In this document: one piece after another, positions 1-6,134 of the stretch
Layout: the number at the start of each line of letters is the position of its first letter
Numbering within the stretch: the stretch's first letter is position 1
Source of the DNA: Candidatus Omnitrophota bacterium
GTDB taxonomy: Bacteria; Omnitrophota; Gorgyraeia; 1-14-0-20-64-10; JACQQZ01
Length of the DNA stretch: 7,320 nucleotides
Direction of reading: 5' to 3'
NCBI GenBank assembly: GCA_016206635.1
Contig: JACQRF010000177.1
Coordinates: forward strand, 1 to 7,320
Notes under the pieces: generated by a model
Database searches by the model: none
What the model was told of the DNA's origin: nothing
Seen by the model: only the letters and a program-made list of their open reading frames with translations
Made by a program: the position numbers and the translations under genes

Positions 1-1851
1 CTGGTGGAGCTGGGCGAGACCGAACCGGTCCGCCTGCTCGATCAGCATCACCGTGGCGTTCGGCACGTCAATGCCGACCTCGATCACCTGGGTGGCAACC
101 AACAACTGGATCTGCCCGTTGACAAACGCCCGCATCACGCGCTCTTTCTCGTCATCAAGGAGGCGGCCGTGGAGGAGGCCGACGCGGTAGCGCGGGAATA
201 CCTGGTCCCGAAAATACTCGAAGATCTTGGTCGCGGCCTTGAGGTCATCGGCGGGTGGTTCGAAGAGGTCCGCTGGGAAAAGGGACAGCCCCCGTTCGGG
301 GACCGTCCCTTTTCCAATACGGGGGCAGACGACGTAACATTGGCGGCCCTGATCCATCGCCTGGGCGAGCAAGCGATAGGTGGCGGCGCGCCGGTCCGTG
401 CCGACGCGGGCGGTCGCCACCGGCCGGCGGCCGGGGGGCAGCTCGGTGATCGCCGAGACATCGAGATCGCCATAGAGGGTCAGGGCCAAGGTGCGGGGAA
501 TCGGCGTGGCGGTCATCACCAAGACATCGGGGCTGGCCCCTTTGGCCCGCAGGGCGGCGCGCTGCGTGACGCCAAACTTGTGTTGCTCGTCAATGATGAT
601 CAATCCGAGCCGGTGAAATGCCACCGACTCCTGCAGCAAGGCATGCGTGCCGATCACCAACGGCACCGTGCCGCGCGCCAATCCGGCCACGGTCGGCCGG
701 CGCTCATCGTCGGACAGCCGGCCGACCAACAACGCGGGGGCGATGCCGACCGGCGCCAACAAGGCGCGAAGCGTGGCGGCATGTTGTTCGGCCAGGATCT
801 CGGTCGGCGCCATGAACGCCACCTGATACCCGCTTTGGATCGCCGCGCAGGCGGCGAGGGTGGCCACGACGGTCTTCCCGGACCCGACATCGCCATGGAG
901 CAGCCGGTGCATCGGGCGCGGCTGGCCCAAGTCCTCGAAAATCTCCGTGATCGTGTTCTGCTGGCTGGCGGTCAACGGAAACGGCAGGGCGGCCCGCAAC
1001 CCCTGCACGAGCGGGCCGTCGGTCTGATGGGCGAGGCCGGTGGCGGTCTTGAAGCGATGGCGTTTCTGCGCGACCGCGACTTGGAAGAGGAACAGCTCGT
1101 CGAAGCCGAGGCGCTCCTCGGCGCGCCGGCGCGCCTCGTCGCTGGGCGGGAAATGGATGTCGGCCAACGCCTGGGCCAGCGGCCCGACGCCGGCGCGCTG
1201 GCAGATCGCCGGGGGCAAGGGATCCGGCATCGCCGCGGCGTAGCGGTCGACTGCCTGCTTGACCAGCGCCCGGATCGCCCGTTGGTGGAGCCCGGAGGTG
1301 GCCGGGTAGATCGGCACGATCCGCCCCATGTGCAGCGAATCCAGCTCGTCGTGGGTGACGACCTCGAACTCCGGGACGTGGAATTGGAGCTTCCGGCCGA
1401 TCCGCTGGGGGCGACCGTAGAGGATCAGCTCTTGGCCGAGTGTGAACCACGTGCGCAAATACGGTTGGTTGAACCAGAGGGCCTGCGCGGCGCCGGTGTC
1501 GTCCTTGAGGGTGAGCTGGAAGACGAGGGTGCCGCGCTTTGAGCGAAACACCCCGGTGGCGGCGACCACCCCGTGAATCGTTTGCGGAAGGTCCGGCGTG
1601 GCCTGGGCGATCGGGACGAACCGGCTGCGATCCTCATAGCGGCGGGGGATGTGGTACAGCAAGTCGGCGACGGTTGCTAATCCCAGGCGCTTGAACACCT
1701 CGGCGCGCTTGGGGCCGACGCCGGGCATGAAGCGGATGGACAGGGTGAACACGTCCGAGGCGCCAGGCCTGAGGGGGCCTGGCCCTTGTTGGTCAACAGG
1801 CGCCACGCCCCGTGTGGTCGTCTTGACTTCCGGGGTGGGATTCCGTATCAT
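1..1851 (-). CDS. recG: ATP-dependent DNA helicase RecG, 5' part (C-terminus beyond left edge)
   Basis: RecG is a superfamily 2 double-strand DNA translocase that remodels stalled replication forks and Holliday junctions. Counting from the ATG at 1849-1851, the wedge domain starts near GVGPKRAEVFKRLG and RRYEDR. Walker A GDVGSGKT is at residues 320-327, the DEQH box at 421-424 and MTATPIPR at 446-453. The frame leaves the window at NATVMLIEQADRFGLAQLHQ, just before the expected LRGRVGRG motif, so about 617 codons are present and the helicase C-terminal end is missing. The start is uncertain: the ATG at 1851 has a weak GGTGG upstream and gives an N-terminal extension of about 40 residues before the conserved GVG. 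GTG codons at 1806 and 1752 are alternatives. A palindromic insert replaces the usual acidic stretch after CYVVCP. The gene is divergent from rpmB, whose promoter it overlaps. The family call is very secure; the exact start is not. Confidence 0.96.
   Translation of the reverse strand, partial: MIRNPTPEVKTTTRGVAPVDQQGPGPLRPGASDVFTLSIRFMPGVGPKRAEVFKRLGLATVADLLYHIPRRYEDRSRFVPIAQATPDLPQTIHGVVAATGVFRSKRGTLVFQLTLKDDTGAAQALWFNQPYLRTWFTLGQELILYGRPQRIGRKLQFHVPEFEVVTHDELDSLHMGRIVPIYPATSGLHQRAIRALVKQAVDRYAAAMPDPLPPAICQRAGVGPLAQALADIHFPPSDEARRRAEERLGFDELFLFQVAVAQKRHRFKTATGLAHQTDGPLVQGLRAALPFPLTASQQNTITEIFEDLGQPRPMHRLLHGDVGSGKTVVATLAACAAIQSGYQVAFMAPTEILAEQHAATLRALLAPVGIAPALLVGRLSDDERRPTVAGLARGTVPLVIGTHALLQESVAFHRLGLIIIDEQHKFGVTQRAALRAKGASPDVLVMTATPIPRTLALTLYGDLDVSAITELPPGRRPVATARVGTDRRAATYRLLAQAMDQGRQCYVVCPRIGKGTVPERGLSLFPADLFEPPADDLKAATKIFEYFRDQVFPRYRVGLLHGRLLDDEKERVMRAFVNGQIQLLVATQVIEVGIDVPNATVMLIEQADRFGLAQLHQ
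276..315. repeat. Palindromic element in recG (GGGACAG family)
   Basis: This is a 40-bp imperfect palindrome. The outer arms GGAAAAGGGAC (276-286) and GTCCCTTTTCC (305-315) match perfectly, and an inner CCCCG/CGGGG stem surrounds a TT centre; 17 of 20 position pairs are complementary. In recG it encodes about residues 513-526, reading GKGTVPERGLSLF, inside the segment that follows CYVVCP in the second helicase domain. This segment normally carries a variable acidic stretch (CPLIEES-like). The frame is kept. The left arm shares GGGACAGCCCCC with the palindrome in tgt at 7003-7033. With A and T tracts flanking a GC stem, it also has the form of an intrinsic terminator. Confidence 0.85.
1762..1783. 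repeat. GC-rich inverted repeat in the recG N-terminal extension
   Basis: Arms GCCAGGCC (1762-1769) and GGCCTGGC (1776-1783) are perfect 8-bp complements around a 6-nt loop. On the recG strand the surrounding codons read QGPGPLRPGAS. They lie between the candidate ATG at 1851 and the first conserved RecG residues (RFMPGVGPKR). It could be a further palindromic insert, or part of the 5' leader if recG starts at the GTG at 1752. There is only one copy in the window and no T-tract. Confidence 0.5.
1823..1851 (+). promoter_or_regulatory. Predicted sigma70 promoter of rpmB
   Basis: TTGACT (1823-1828) and TATCAT (1846-1851) are separated by exactly 17 bp; each differs from the sigma70 consensus at one position. 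Only 9 bp separate the -10 box from the rpmB ATG at 1861, so the start of transcription would fall at about 1858-1860. The mRNA would then be leaderless or nearly so. This fits the lack of a good ribosome binding site (only AGG at 1853-1855). The -10 box overlaps the candidate recG start codon on the other strand. This is a sequence prediction only. Confidence 0.65.
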
Positions 1852-1860
1852 CAGGCCACC

Positions 1861-2091
1861 ATGGCGAAACGCTGTGTCATCTGTGGGAAAGGCCCGGTCA
1901 CCGGCTCCTCGTTGACCCGTCGCGGTGTGGCCAAGAAGGCCGGCGGGGTGGGGATCCGCATTGTGCGGCGCAACCGGCGCCGGTTCCTGCCGAACCTTCA
2001 GAAGATTCGCGCCCGGCTCAACGGCGCGGTGCGTTCGATCCGCGTCTGCACCCGCTGTCTCAAGTCCGGGAAGGTCACCAAAGCCGCGTAA
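1861..2091 (+). CDS. rpmB: 50S ribosomal protein L28 (bL28), zinc-ribbon type
   Basis: bL28 is a small basic protein of the large ribosomal subunit. The 76-residue product begins MAKRCVICGKGPVTGSS, continues with the conserved core RRFLPNLQKIRA and ends RVCTRCLKSGKVTKAA, typical in length and order for the family. Two cysteine pairs (C5/C8 and C63/C66) mark the zinc-binding C+ form of L28. The start at 1861 is set by the conserved MAKR-C-x2-C opening. The frame stays open upstream to an ATG at 1786, but those residues resemble no L28. The gene stands alone on the plus strand, divergent from recG (9 bp between candidate starts) and convergent with recJ (4 bp between stop codons). A strong promoter match lies just upstream, with essentially no leader. 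No palindromic insert is present. Confidence 0.98.
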   Translation: MAKRCVICGKGPVTGSSLTRRGVAKKAGGVGIRIVRRNRRRFLPNLQKIRARLNGAVRSIRVCTRCLKSGKVTKAA

Positions 2092-2127
2092 CCCCTCACC
2101 CCACCCTCTCCCCCAGAGGAGAGGGAA
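2092..2127. repeat. CCCTCACCCC/CCCTCTCC-type repeat with hairpin between rpmB and recJ
   Basis: Just after the rpmB stop, a CCCTCACCCC sequence is followed by an inverted repeat, CCCTCTCC (2104-2111) and GGAGAGGG (2118-2125), with a 6-nt loop. It resembles a repeat widely scattered in bacterial genomes (recognised from memory, not searched here). On the minus strand it encodes the final residues RVPSPLGERVG and the TGA stop of RecJ. The hairpin starts 12 nt after the rpmB stop and could help end rpmB transcription or protect its 3' end. No T-tract follows on either strand, so it is not a standard intrinsic terminator. Confidence 0.65.
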
Positions 2128-3883
2128 CCCGACTCCCGGCTTCTTGGACATCCTTGATCTGCAACACCACCCCGTCCTGCCCCTGCCAGGTGCTCAGCGT
2201 CGGCGTGTAGGCCAGCGAAAAAGGGCCGCTGATATCAGCGGCCCTTTTTCCCAGGGCGAGGAGGCGATCGCGCCAGCGGTCGGCGCGATCGAACCCAGAG
2301 CATTCGAAGACGGGGCCGCGCCCGGCGCGCACCCAACAGCGAATCCCGGCGCGGCCGCGCGGCTGGGGGGCGGCGTGGAGGGCGAGGCCGTGGCTGGCGA
2401 AGACCGGGCGTGGGTTCCCGACGCCGAAGGGGCCGAGGCGCTCGAGGGCGCGCACGAGCGCCGGCGTCATCGCAACCAACGGGACCTCGGCGTCCACGAA
2501 CAACGTTGGGACGAGCTGGTCGGGGGTCAGCCGCCGCTGGGCCACCGCGTTGAGCGCGTCGCGGAAGCCGGCGACTTGGTCCGCCGCGATCGTCAGGCCC
2601 GCCGCCATCTCATGCCCGCCGAACCCGGTCAGCCGGTCGCGGCACTCCGCCAGCGCGTCCACCAGATGAAAGCCGGCGATCGAGCGGGCCGACCCCTTGC
2701 CGACGCCGTCGGTCAGCGCGATGACGACGGCCGGACGGTGATACCGCTCGACGAGGCGGGCGGCGACGATGCCGATGACGCCGGGGTGCCAGTCGTGGCC
2801 GGCGACGACGACCGCGCGATGCTGGGTGAAATTCGTCGTCCGCTCCGCCTGCTCCAGCGCCTCCCGCACAACCGACGCCTCCACCCGCTGGCGCACCCGA
2901 TTCTCCTCGTGGAGCGCAACCGCCAGCGCCTTGGCTTCCGCCGGGTCGTCCGTCAGGAGCAGGCGCAGGGCGCTGTCGGGGGCGCTCATCCGGCCGGCGG
3001 CGTTGATCCGGGGCCCAAGGATAAACCCGACGTGCTCCGTCGTCAGCGGGCCGGGACGGACCTCCGCGACGGCCATCAGCGCTTTCAGGCCCGCCTTCGG
3101 GGTGGCCGCCAGCCGCTGGAGGCCGTGTCGGACGAGCACCCGATTCTCCCCGACGAGCGGGGCGACATCGGCCACGGTGCCCAGACACACCAAATCGAGG
3201 TGTTGCCACAAGGCGGAGGGGGTCTGACCCCATCTGCTCACCAACGCCTGGGCCAGCTTGAAGGCCAAGCCGACGGAGGCGAGGTCTTTCTCCGGATAGG
3301 GGCAGCCCGGTTGGAGCAGGTTGATGAGGGCGTAGGCCGGCGGCCGCGTCAGCCCCTGCAGCTCATGGTGATCCACGACGATGACATCCAGCCCTTCCTC
3401 GCGGGCGTAGGCCAGCGCGGCGTGGGCCGTGGTGCCGGAGTCCACCGTGATGACGACCGACGCCCCCTGCCCTTTGGCGAACGCGACCGCTTTCTCGCTG
3501 AACCCGTAGCCGTCCTTGACGCGGTGGGGGGCGTAGGTGATGACGCTGGAAAAAGGGCCGCTGATATCAGCGGCCCTTTTTCCCTGCAGCACGCGGACGA
3601 GAAGGGCGGTGCTGGTGAGGCCGTCCACATCGTAGTCGCTGACCACGCAGATGCGTTCACGCTGGGTCAGGGCCCGCTCGAGGCGCGCGACCGCCACGTC
3701 CATGTCTTTGAGGAGGAACGGGTCGGGGAGCTCGGTCAGTGTCCCGTCGAGGAATCGCCGGGCCTGCTCGACGGTCGTGTGCCCGCGCTGGACCAAGAGC
3801 CGGCCGATGAGCGCCGGCAGATCGAGCGCGCGGGCGAGCGAGTCGGCGTCAGGATGGACGGTGTCCGGGATGATCCATTGCAT
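2096..3883 (-). CDS. recJ: Single-stranded-DNA-specific exonuclease RecJ with two identical palindrome-encoded inserts
   Basis: RecJ is a DHH/DHHA1-family 5'-3' exonuclease acting on single-stranded DNA in recombination and mismatch and base-excision repair. Metal-binding DHH motifs are present: DYDVDG (residues 83-88), VDSG (148-150 core) and DHH (171-173). The linker and DHHA1 region follow, with GPRINAAGRM (290-299), HDWHPGVIGIVA (363-374), GSARSIAGF (397-405) and GGHEMAAGL (422-430). A C-terminal OB-like domain ends in WQGQDGVVLQIKDVQ. All expected catalytic motifs look intact. The start has a good ribosome site, AAGGTGG, 4 nt upstream. At 595 residues it is about 20-25 longer than a typical RecJ, matching two inserted GKRAADISGPFS segments (101-112 and 545-556). 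The last 11 residues come from a repeat-like sequence. It lies 55 nt downstream of secDF, probably in the same operon. Confidence 0.97.
   Translation of the reverse strand: MQWIIPDTVHPDADSLARALDLPALIGRLLVQRGHTTVEQARRFLDGTLTELPDPFLLKDMDVAVARLERALTQRERICVVSDYDVDGLTSTALLVRVLQGKRAADISGPFSSVITYAPHRVKDGYGFSEKAVAFAKGQGASVVITVDSGTTAHAALAYAREEGLDVIVVDHHELQGLTRPPAYALINLLQPGCPYPEKDLASVGLAFKLAQALVSRWGQTPSALWQHLDLVCLGTVADVAPLVGENRVLVRHGLQRLAATPKAGLKALMAVAEVRPGPLTTEHVGFILGPRINAAGRMSAPDSALRLLLTDDPAEAKALAVALHEENRVRQRVEASVVREALEQAERTTNFTQHRAVVVAGHDWHPGVIGIVAARLVERYHRPAVVIALTDGVGKGSARSIAGFHLVDALAECRDRLTGFGGHEMAAGLTIAADQVAGFRDALNAVAQRRLTPDQLVPTLFVDAEVPLVAMTPALVRALERLGPFGVGNPRPVFASHGLALHAAPQPRGRAGIRCWVRAGRGPVFECSGFDRADRWRDRLLALGKRAADISGPFSLAYTPTLSTWQGQDGVVLQIKDVQEAGSRVPSPLGERVG
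2217..2252. repeat. 36-bp palindromic element, copy A, in the recJ 3' region
   Basis: The 36 bases are identical to 3549-3584. Positions 2217-2250 form a perfect 34-bp palindrome centred on GATATC: A5, then arms GGGCCGCTGA and TCAGCGGCCC around a TA centre, then T5. On the recJ strand it encodes GKRAADISGPFS, residues 545-556, in the C-terminal OB-like domain between LLAL and LAYTP. This is a position where RecJ proteins usually have a short loop before the VAYTP-like strand. CCAG occurs on both sides (2212-2215 and 2251-2254), which may be a trace of target duplication or chance. Confidence 0.93.
3219..3231. repeat. Short GGGGTC-T-GACCCC palindrome within recJ
   Basis: This is a perfect 6-bp inverted repeat around a single T. 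On the recJ strand it reads GGGGTCAGACCCC, preceded by AT, and encodes part of RWGQTPS (residues 217-223). The sequence resembles a GGGGTCAGACCCC repeat that I recall as recurrent in some environmental bacterial genomes. The RecJ segment here, before the conserved LDLVCLGTVADV, is variable in the family, so an insert cannot be proved from one copy. Confidence 0.4.
3548..3583. repeat. 36-bp perfect palindromic element, copy B, in the recJ 5' region
   Basis: Every base pairs with its mirror position (sum 7131) across 36 bp, again with GATATC at the centre, GC-rich arms and A5/T5 tracts. It is exactly 12 codons in recJ phase, encoding GKRAADISGPFS (residues 101-112), between LLVRVLQ and SVITYAPHRVKDGYGF. 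In other RecJ proteins this is the short connector after the first DHH motif. Because the palindrome is aligned with the codons, the same peptide is read on the opposite strand. 3549-3584 is identical to copy A at 2217-2252. Confidence 0.95.
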
Positions 3884-3887
3884 GGCG

Positions 3888-3894
3888 CCACCTT
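3888..3894 (-). promoter_or_regulatory. Ribosome binding site of recJ
   Basis: AAGGTGG on the minus strand lies 4 nt before the ATG at 3883 and sets the recJ start. It sits in the 55-nt gap after secDF. No clear terminator was seen in that gap, which agrees with read-through from the upstream genes. Confidence 0.7.
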
Positions 3895-3938
3895 AGCACC
3901 GCCGACGGGCGCCGTCAATCCGCCCCGGGCGTCACGTC

Positions 3939-6131
3939 TTAGACTCGAGGGCGGCGCGCCCAGGCGATGAGCATGGGGCTGGCGATGTAGACGGTGGAGT
4001 AGACGCCGGAGACGAAGCCGACGAGCAGCGCGAAGGCGAAGTCATTGAGGACGTCCCCACCCCACCCGTAGAGGGCGATCACGGTCAGCAGCGTCACGCC
4101 GGAGGTCAGGAGGGTCCGCCCGAGCATCTGATTGACTGCGAGATTGATCACGGCCGTCAGGGTGGTCTTCCGCACGGTGCGCAGCAACTCACGGATGCGG
4201 TCATAAATGACAATTGTGTCATTGATCGAGTACCCGGCGATCGTCAGCAGCGCGGCGATCAGTTCCAAGCTCAACGGCCGGTGCGTGAGCGCCAACGCCC
4301 CGACGGTGATCAGGACATCGTGCAGCAGCGCCACCACGCCGGCGACCCCGTAACTCCACCGACGGAACCGCACGCCCACGTAGAGGGAAATCCCCACGAT
4401 GGACCAGGCGATCGAGGCCCAGGCCCGCTGGCGCAGGTCGCGGCCGACGGAGGGGCCGACCTGCTCGACGCGCTGGAGGGTGGCGGGATTGTCGGGCCAG
4501 GCGGCCGTCAACTGCCGCTGCGCCTGCGCCGCCGTGTCGCCGGCCGTGCGGATCAAGATATTCCGCGACTCGCCGTACTGCTGGATGGAGGCATCGCCCA
4601 CGCCGGCCGTCTTCAGGACCCCGCGGACCGCTTCGACATCCACCGGCTGCGCGAACGCGTACTGCTGGAGTTGGCCGCCGGTGAAATCGATCCCGTAGGC
4701 GGCCCGGCCTTGGGCGAGGAAATACCCCAGCCCGGCCACCGTGACGATGGCCGACACCGTCAGGCAGGGCGTCCGCCACCGCGCAAAATCAATCGAGGTC
4801 TCCCGGATCAGGTGCAGCATCGGCAGGCGCGTCAGCCCTGCCTGCCCGGCAGGCAGGCAACCGGCCCGCAGCAGCAGCTCGAAGATCACGCGCGTGACGA
4901 CGATGGCCGTGAACAAGCTGGCGATGAGCCCGATGGTCAACGTGACGGCGAACCCGCGGATCGGCCCGGTGCCGAATTGGAACAGGAGGAATGCCGCGAT
5001 CAGCGTCGTGACATTGGAGTCAAAGATCGCGGTGAACGCCCGCGTGTAGCCGTTGGTCACCGCCTGCCGGAGGGTGCGGCCGAGCTTGAGCTCTTCGCGG
5101 ATCCGTTCGTTGATCAGCACGTTGGCGTCCACGGCCATGCCGAGGGTCAAGATGATGCCGGCGATACCAGGCAAGGTCAATGTGGCGTTGAACAACCCGA
5201 GGCCGCCGAGAATGATGAGCAGGTTGAGGGCGAGCGCGACATCGGCGACGAGGCCGGCCACCAGGTAATACACCGCCATGAAGCCCAGCACCAGCACGAT
5301 GCCGACGATGGCGGCCCGGACGCCCTTGCGGATCGAGTCCTGGCCCAGCAGGGGGCCGATGGTCCGCTCCTCCTCGATCTCCACGGGCGCCGGCAGGGCG
5401 CCGACGCGCAGCACGAGCGCCAGGTCCGTCGCCTGGTCCGGGGTGAAGGAGCCGCTGATGACCGCTTCGCCGGACGGGATCGGCTCGTTGATCCGAGGGG
5501 CGGATTGGAGCTTGCCGTCGAGGACGATCGCCAGCCGGCGGCCCACGTGTTGGGTCGTGAGAGCGGCGAATTTCTTCGCGCCGTCGGCATTGAATGTGAG
5601 GCCCACGATCGGCTGGTTGAAATGCGATTCATCGAATCGGACGGCGGCGGTCGTCAAGGCGTCGCCGGTGAGCGCCGCCTCCCGCTCCACCACCAGTGGC
5701 GCGGAATCCTCGGTCAACAGCTCGTAGCCGGCCGGGACCTGGCCGGCCGTCGCCTGTTTGAGCAGCTCCGGGTCATCCGCCACCAGCCGGAATTCGAGGT
5801 GGGCGGTGCGGCCGATGATCTCAAGGGCTCGCTGGCGGTCGGTCACGCCGGGCAACTGGACGACGATCTCGCCTTCGCCCTGGCGATGGATCGCCGGCTC
5901 TTTGACGCCGAACTCGTCGATCCGGTTGCGGATCACCTCCAGGGCGCGCTCGGTGGCGTCGGTCCGGGCCTCGGCGGCCAGCTTGGAGGTGTCAACCTTG
6001 AGGACGAGATGCATCCCGCCCTGGAGGTCGAGCCCGAGATTGATGCGGTCTTTCAGGGGGAACGCGTAGTAGGCCGACAGGCCGATGACCGCGACGACCG
6101 TCAGCAGCCACCAGTGGAGGGTGCGGTACAT
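3939..6131 (-). CDS. secDF: Fused protein translocase subunit SecDF
   Basis: SecD and SecF are RND-type inner-membrane proteins that use the proton gradient to pull exported proteins out of SecYEG. The SecD half (about 1-424) has a first membrane segment near 7-26, GLDLQGGMH (33-41), a large periplasmic P1 domain, then a membrane block with GMAVDANVLINERIREE (331-347) carrying the conserved Asp. The SecF half begins like a free SecF, MLHLIRETSIDF (438-449), followed by YGIDFTGG (479-486), SINDTIVIYDRIRE (635-648) and LLTSGVTLLTV. The 730 residues match Bacillus-type SecDF in length. The two halves join through LRAG-CLPAGQAG-LTRLP, and CLPAGQAG (425-432) is encoded by a palindrome. No stop codon separates the halves. 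The start lies 3 nt after the yajC stop, so translation is likely coupled; the ribosome site is weak. Confidence 0.97.
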   Translation of the reverse strand: MYRTLHWWLLTVVAVIGLSAYYAFPLKDRINLGLDLQGGMHLVLKVDTSKLAAEARTDATERALEVIRNRIDEFGVKEPAIHRQGEGEIVVQLPGVTDRQRALEIIGRTAHLEFRLVADDPELLKQATAGQVPAGYELLTEDSAPLVVEREAALTGDALTTAAVRFDESHFNQPIVGLTFNADGAKKFAALTTQHVGRRLAIVLDGKLQSAPRINEPIPSGEAVISGSFTPDQATDLALVLRVGALPAPVEIEEERTIGPLLGQDSIRKGVRAAIVGIVLVLGFMAVYYLVAGLVADVALALNLLIILGGLGLFNATLTLPGIAGIILTLGMAVDANVLINERIREELKLGRTLRQAVTNGYTRAFTAIFDSNVTTLIAAFLLFQFGTGPIRGFAVTLTIGLIASLFTAIVVTRVIFELLLRAGCLPAGQAGLTRLPMLHLIRETSIDFARWRTPCLTVSAIVTVAGLGYFLAQGRAAYGIDFTGGQLQQYAFAQPVDVEAVRGVLKTAGVGDASIQQYGESRNILIRTAGDTAAQAQRQLTAAWPDNPATLQRVEQVGPSVGRDLRQRAWASIAWSIVGISLYVGVRFRRWSYGVAGVVALLHDVLITVGALALTHRPLSLELIAALLTIAGYSINDTIVIYDRIRELLRTVRKTTLTAVINLAVNQMLGRTLLTSGVTLLTVIALYGWGGDVLNDFAFALLVGFVSGVYSTVYIASPMLIAWARRPRV
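4837..4857. repeat. CLPAGQAG-encoding palindrome at the SecD/SecF junction
   Basis: Arms CCTGCCTGCC (4837-4846) and GGCAGGCAGG (4848-4857) are perfect complements around one C. On the secDF strand the codons read CLPAGQAG. This resembles the CLPAGRQAG peptide that I recall as a recurring palindromic insert in proteins of uncultured bacteria. It sits between the end of the last SecD membrane helix (IFELLLRAG) and the Met that looks like the original start of SecF. Confidence 0.85.
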
Positions 6132-6134
6132 GCG

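Noticed and set aside
4..1542. A 512-codon open frame on the plus strand opposite recG
   Set aside because: It is codon-aligned antisense to recG in GC-rich DNA, where such frames stay open by composition. The product has low-complexity Arg/Gly/Asp/Gln-rich sequence with no recognisable domain, while RecG motifs on the minus strand are unmistakable.
1855..1864. GCCACCATGG at the rpmB start, matching the eukaryotic Kozak consensus
   Set aside because: The genes and operon layout are bacterial, and the match is coincidental. There is no sign of vector or eukaryotic sequence.
2264..2271. GCGATCGC octamer (HIP1-like) next to palindrome copy A
   Set aside because: It was noticed only here and could easily arise by chance in GC-rich DNA; there is no sign of the dense HIP1 pattern of cyanobacteria.
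2217..3584. CRISPR-like or recombination-site reading of the two identical palindromes
   Set aside because: There are only two copies, 1.3 kb apart within an intact conserved gene, with no regular spacers and no cas or recombinase genes. In-frame coding insertion explains them better.
3904..3916. GACGG/CCGTC hairpin in the gap between secDF and recJ
   Set aside because: It is only 5 bp with a 3-nt loop and no T-tract; too weak to call a terminator.
3890..3918. Possible recJ promoter, TTGACG-17 bp-TAAGGT, on the minus strand
   Set aside because: The -10 matches only three of six bases and coincides with the recJ ribosome site. Transcription would start at the ATG and bypass that site, so operon read-through is more likely.
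1925..3970. A 681-codon plus-strand frame opposite recJ that also contains KRAADISGPFS twice
   Set aside because: The shared peptide follows simply from the strand symmetry of the palindromes. The rest is antisense of RecJ and overlaps rpmB in another frame. No family is recognisable.
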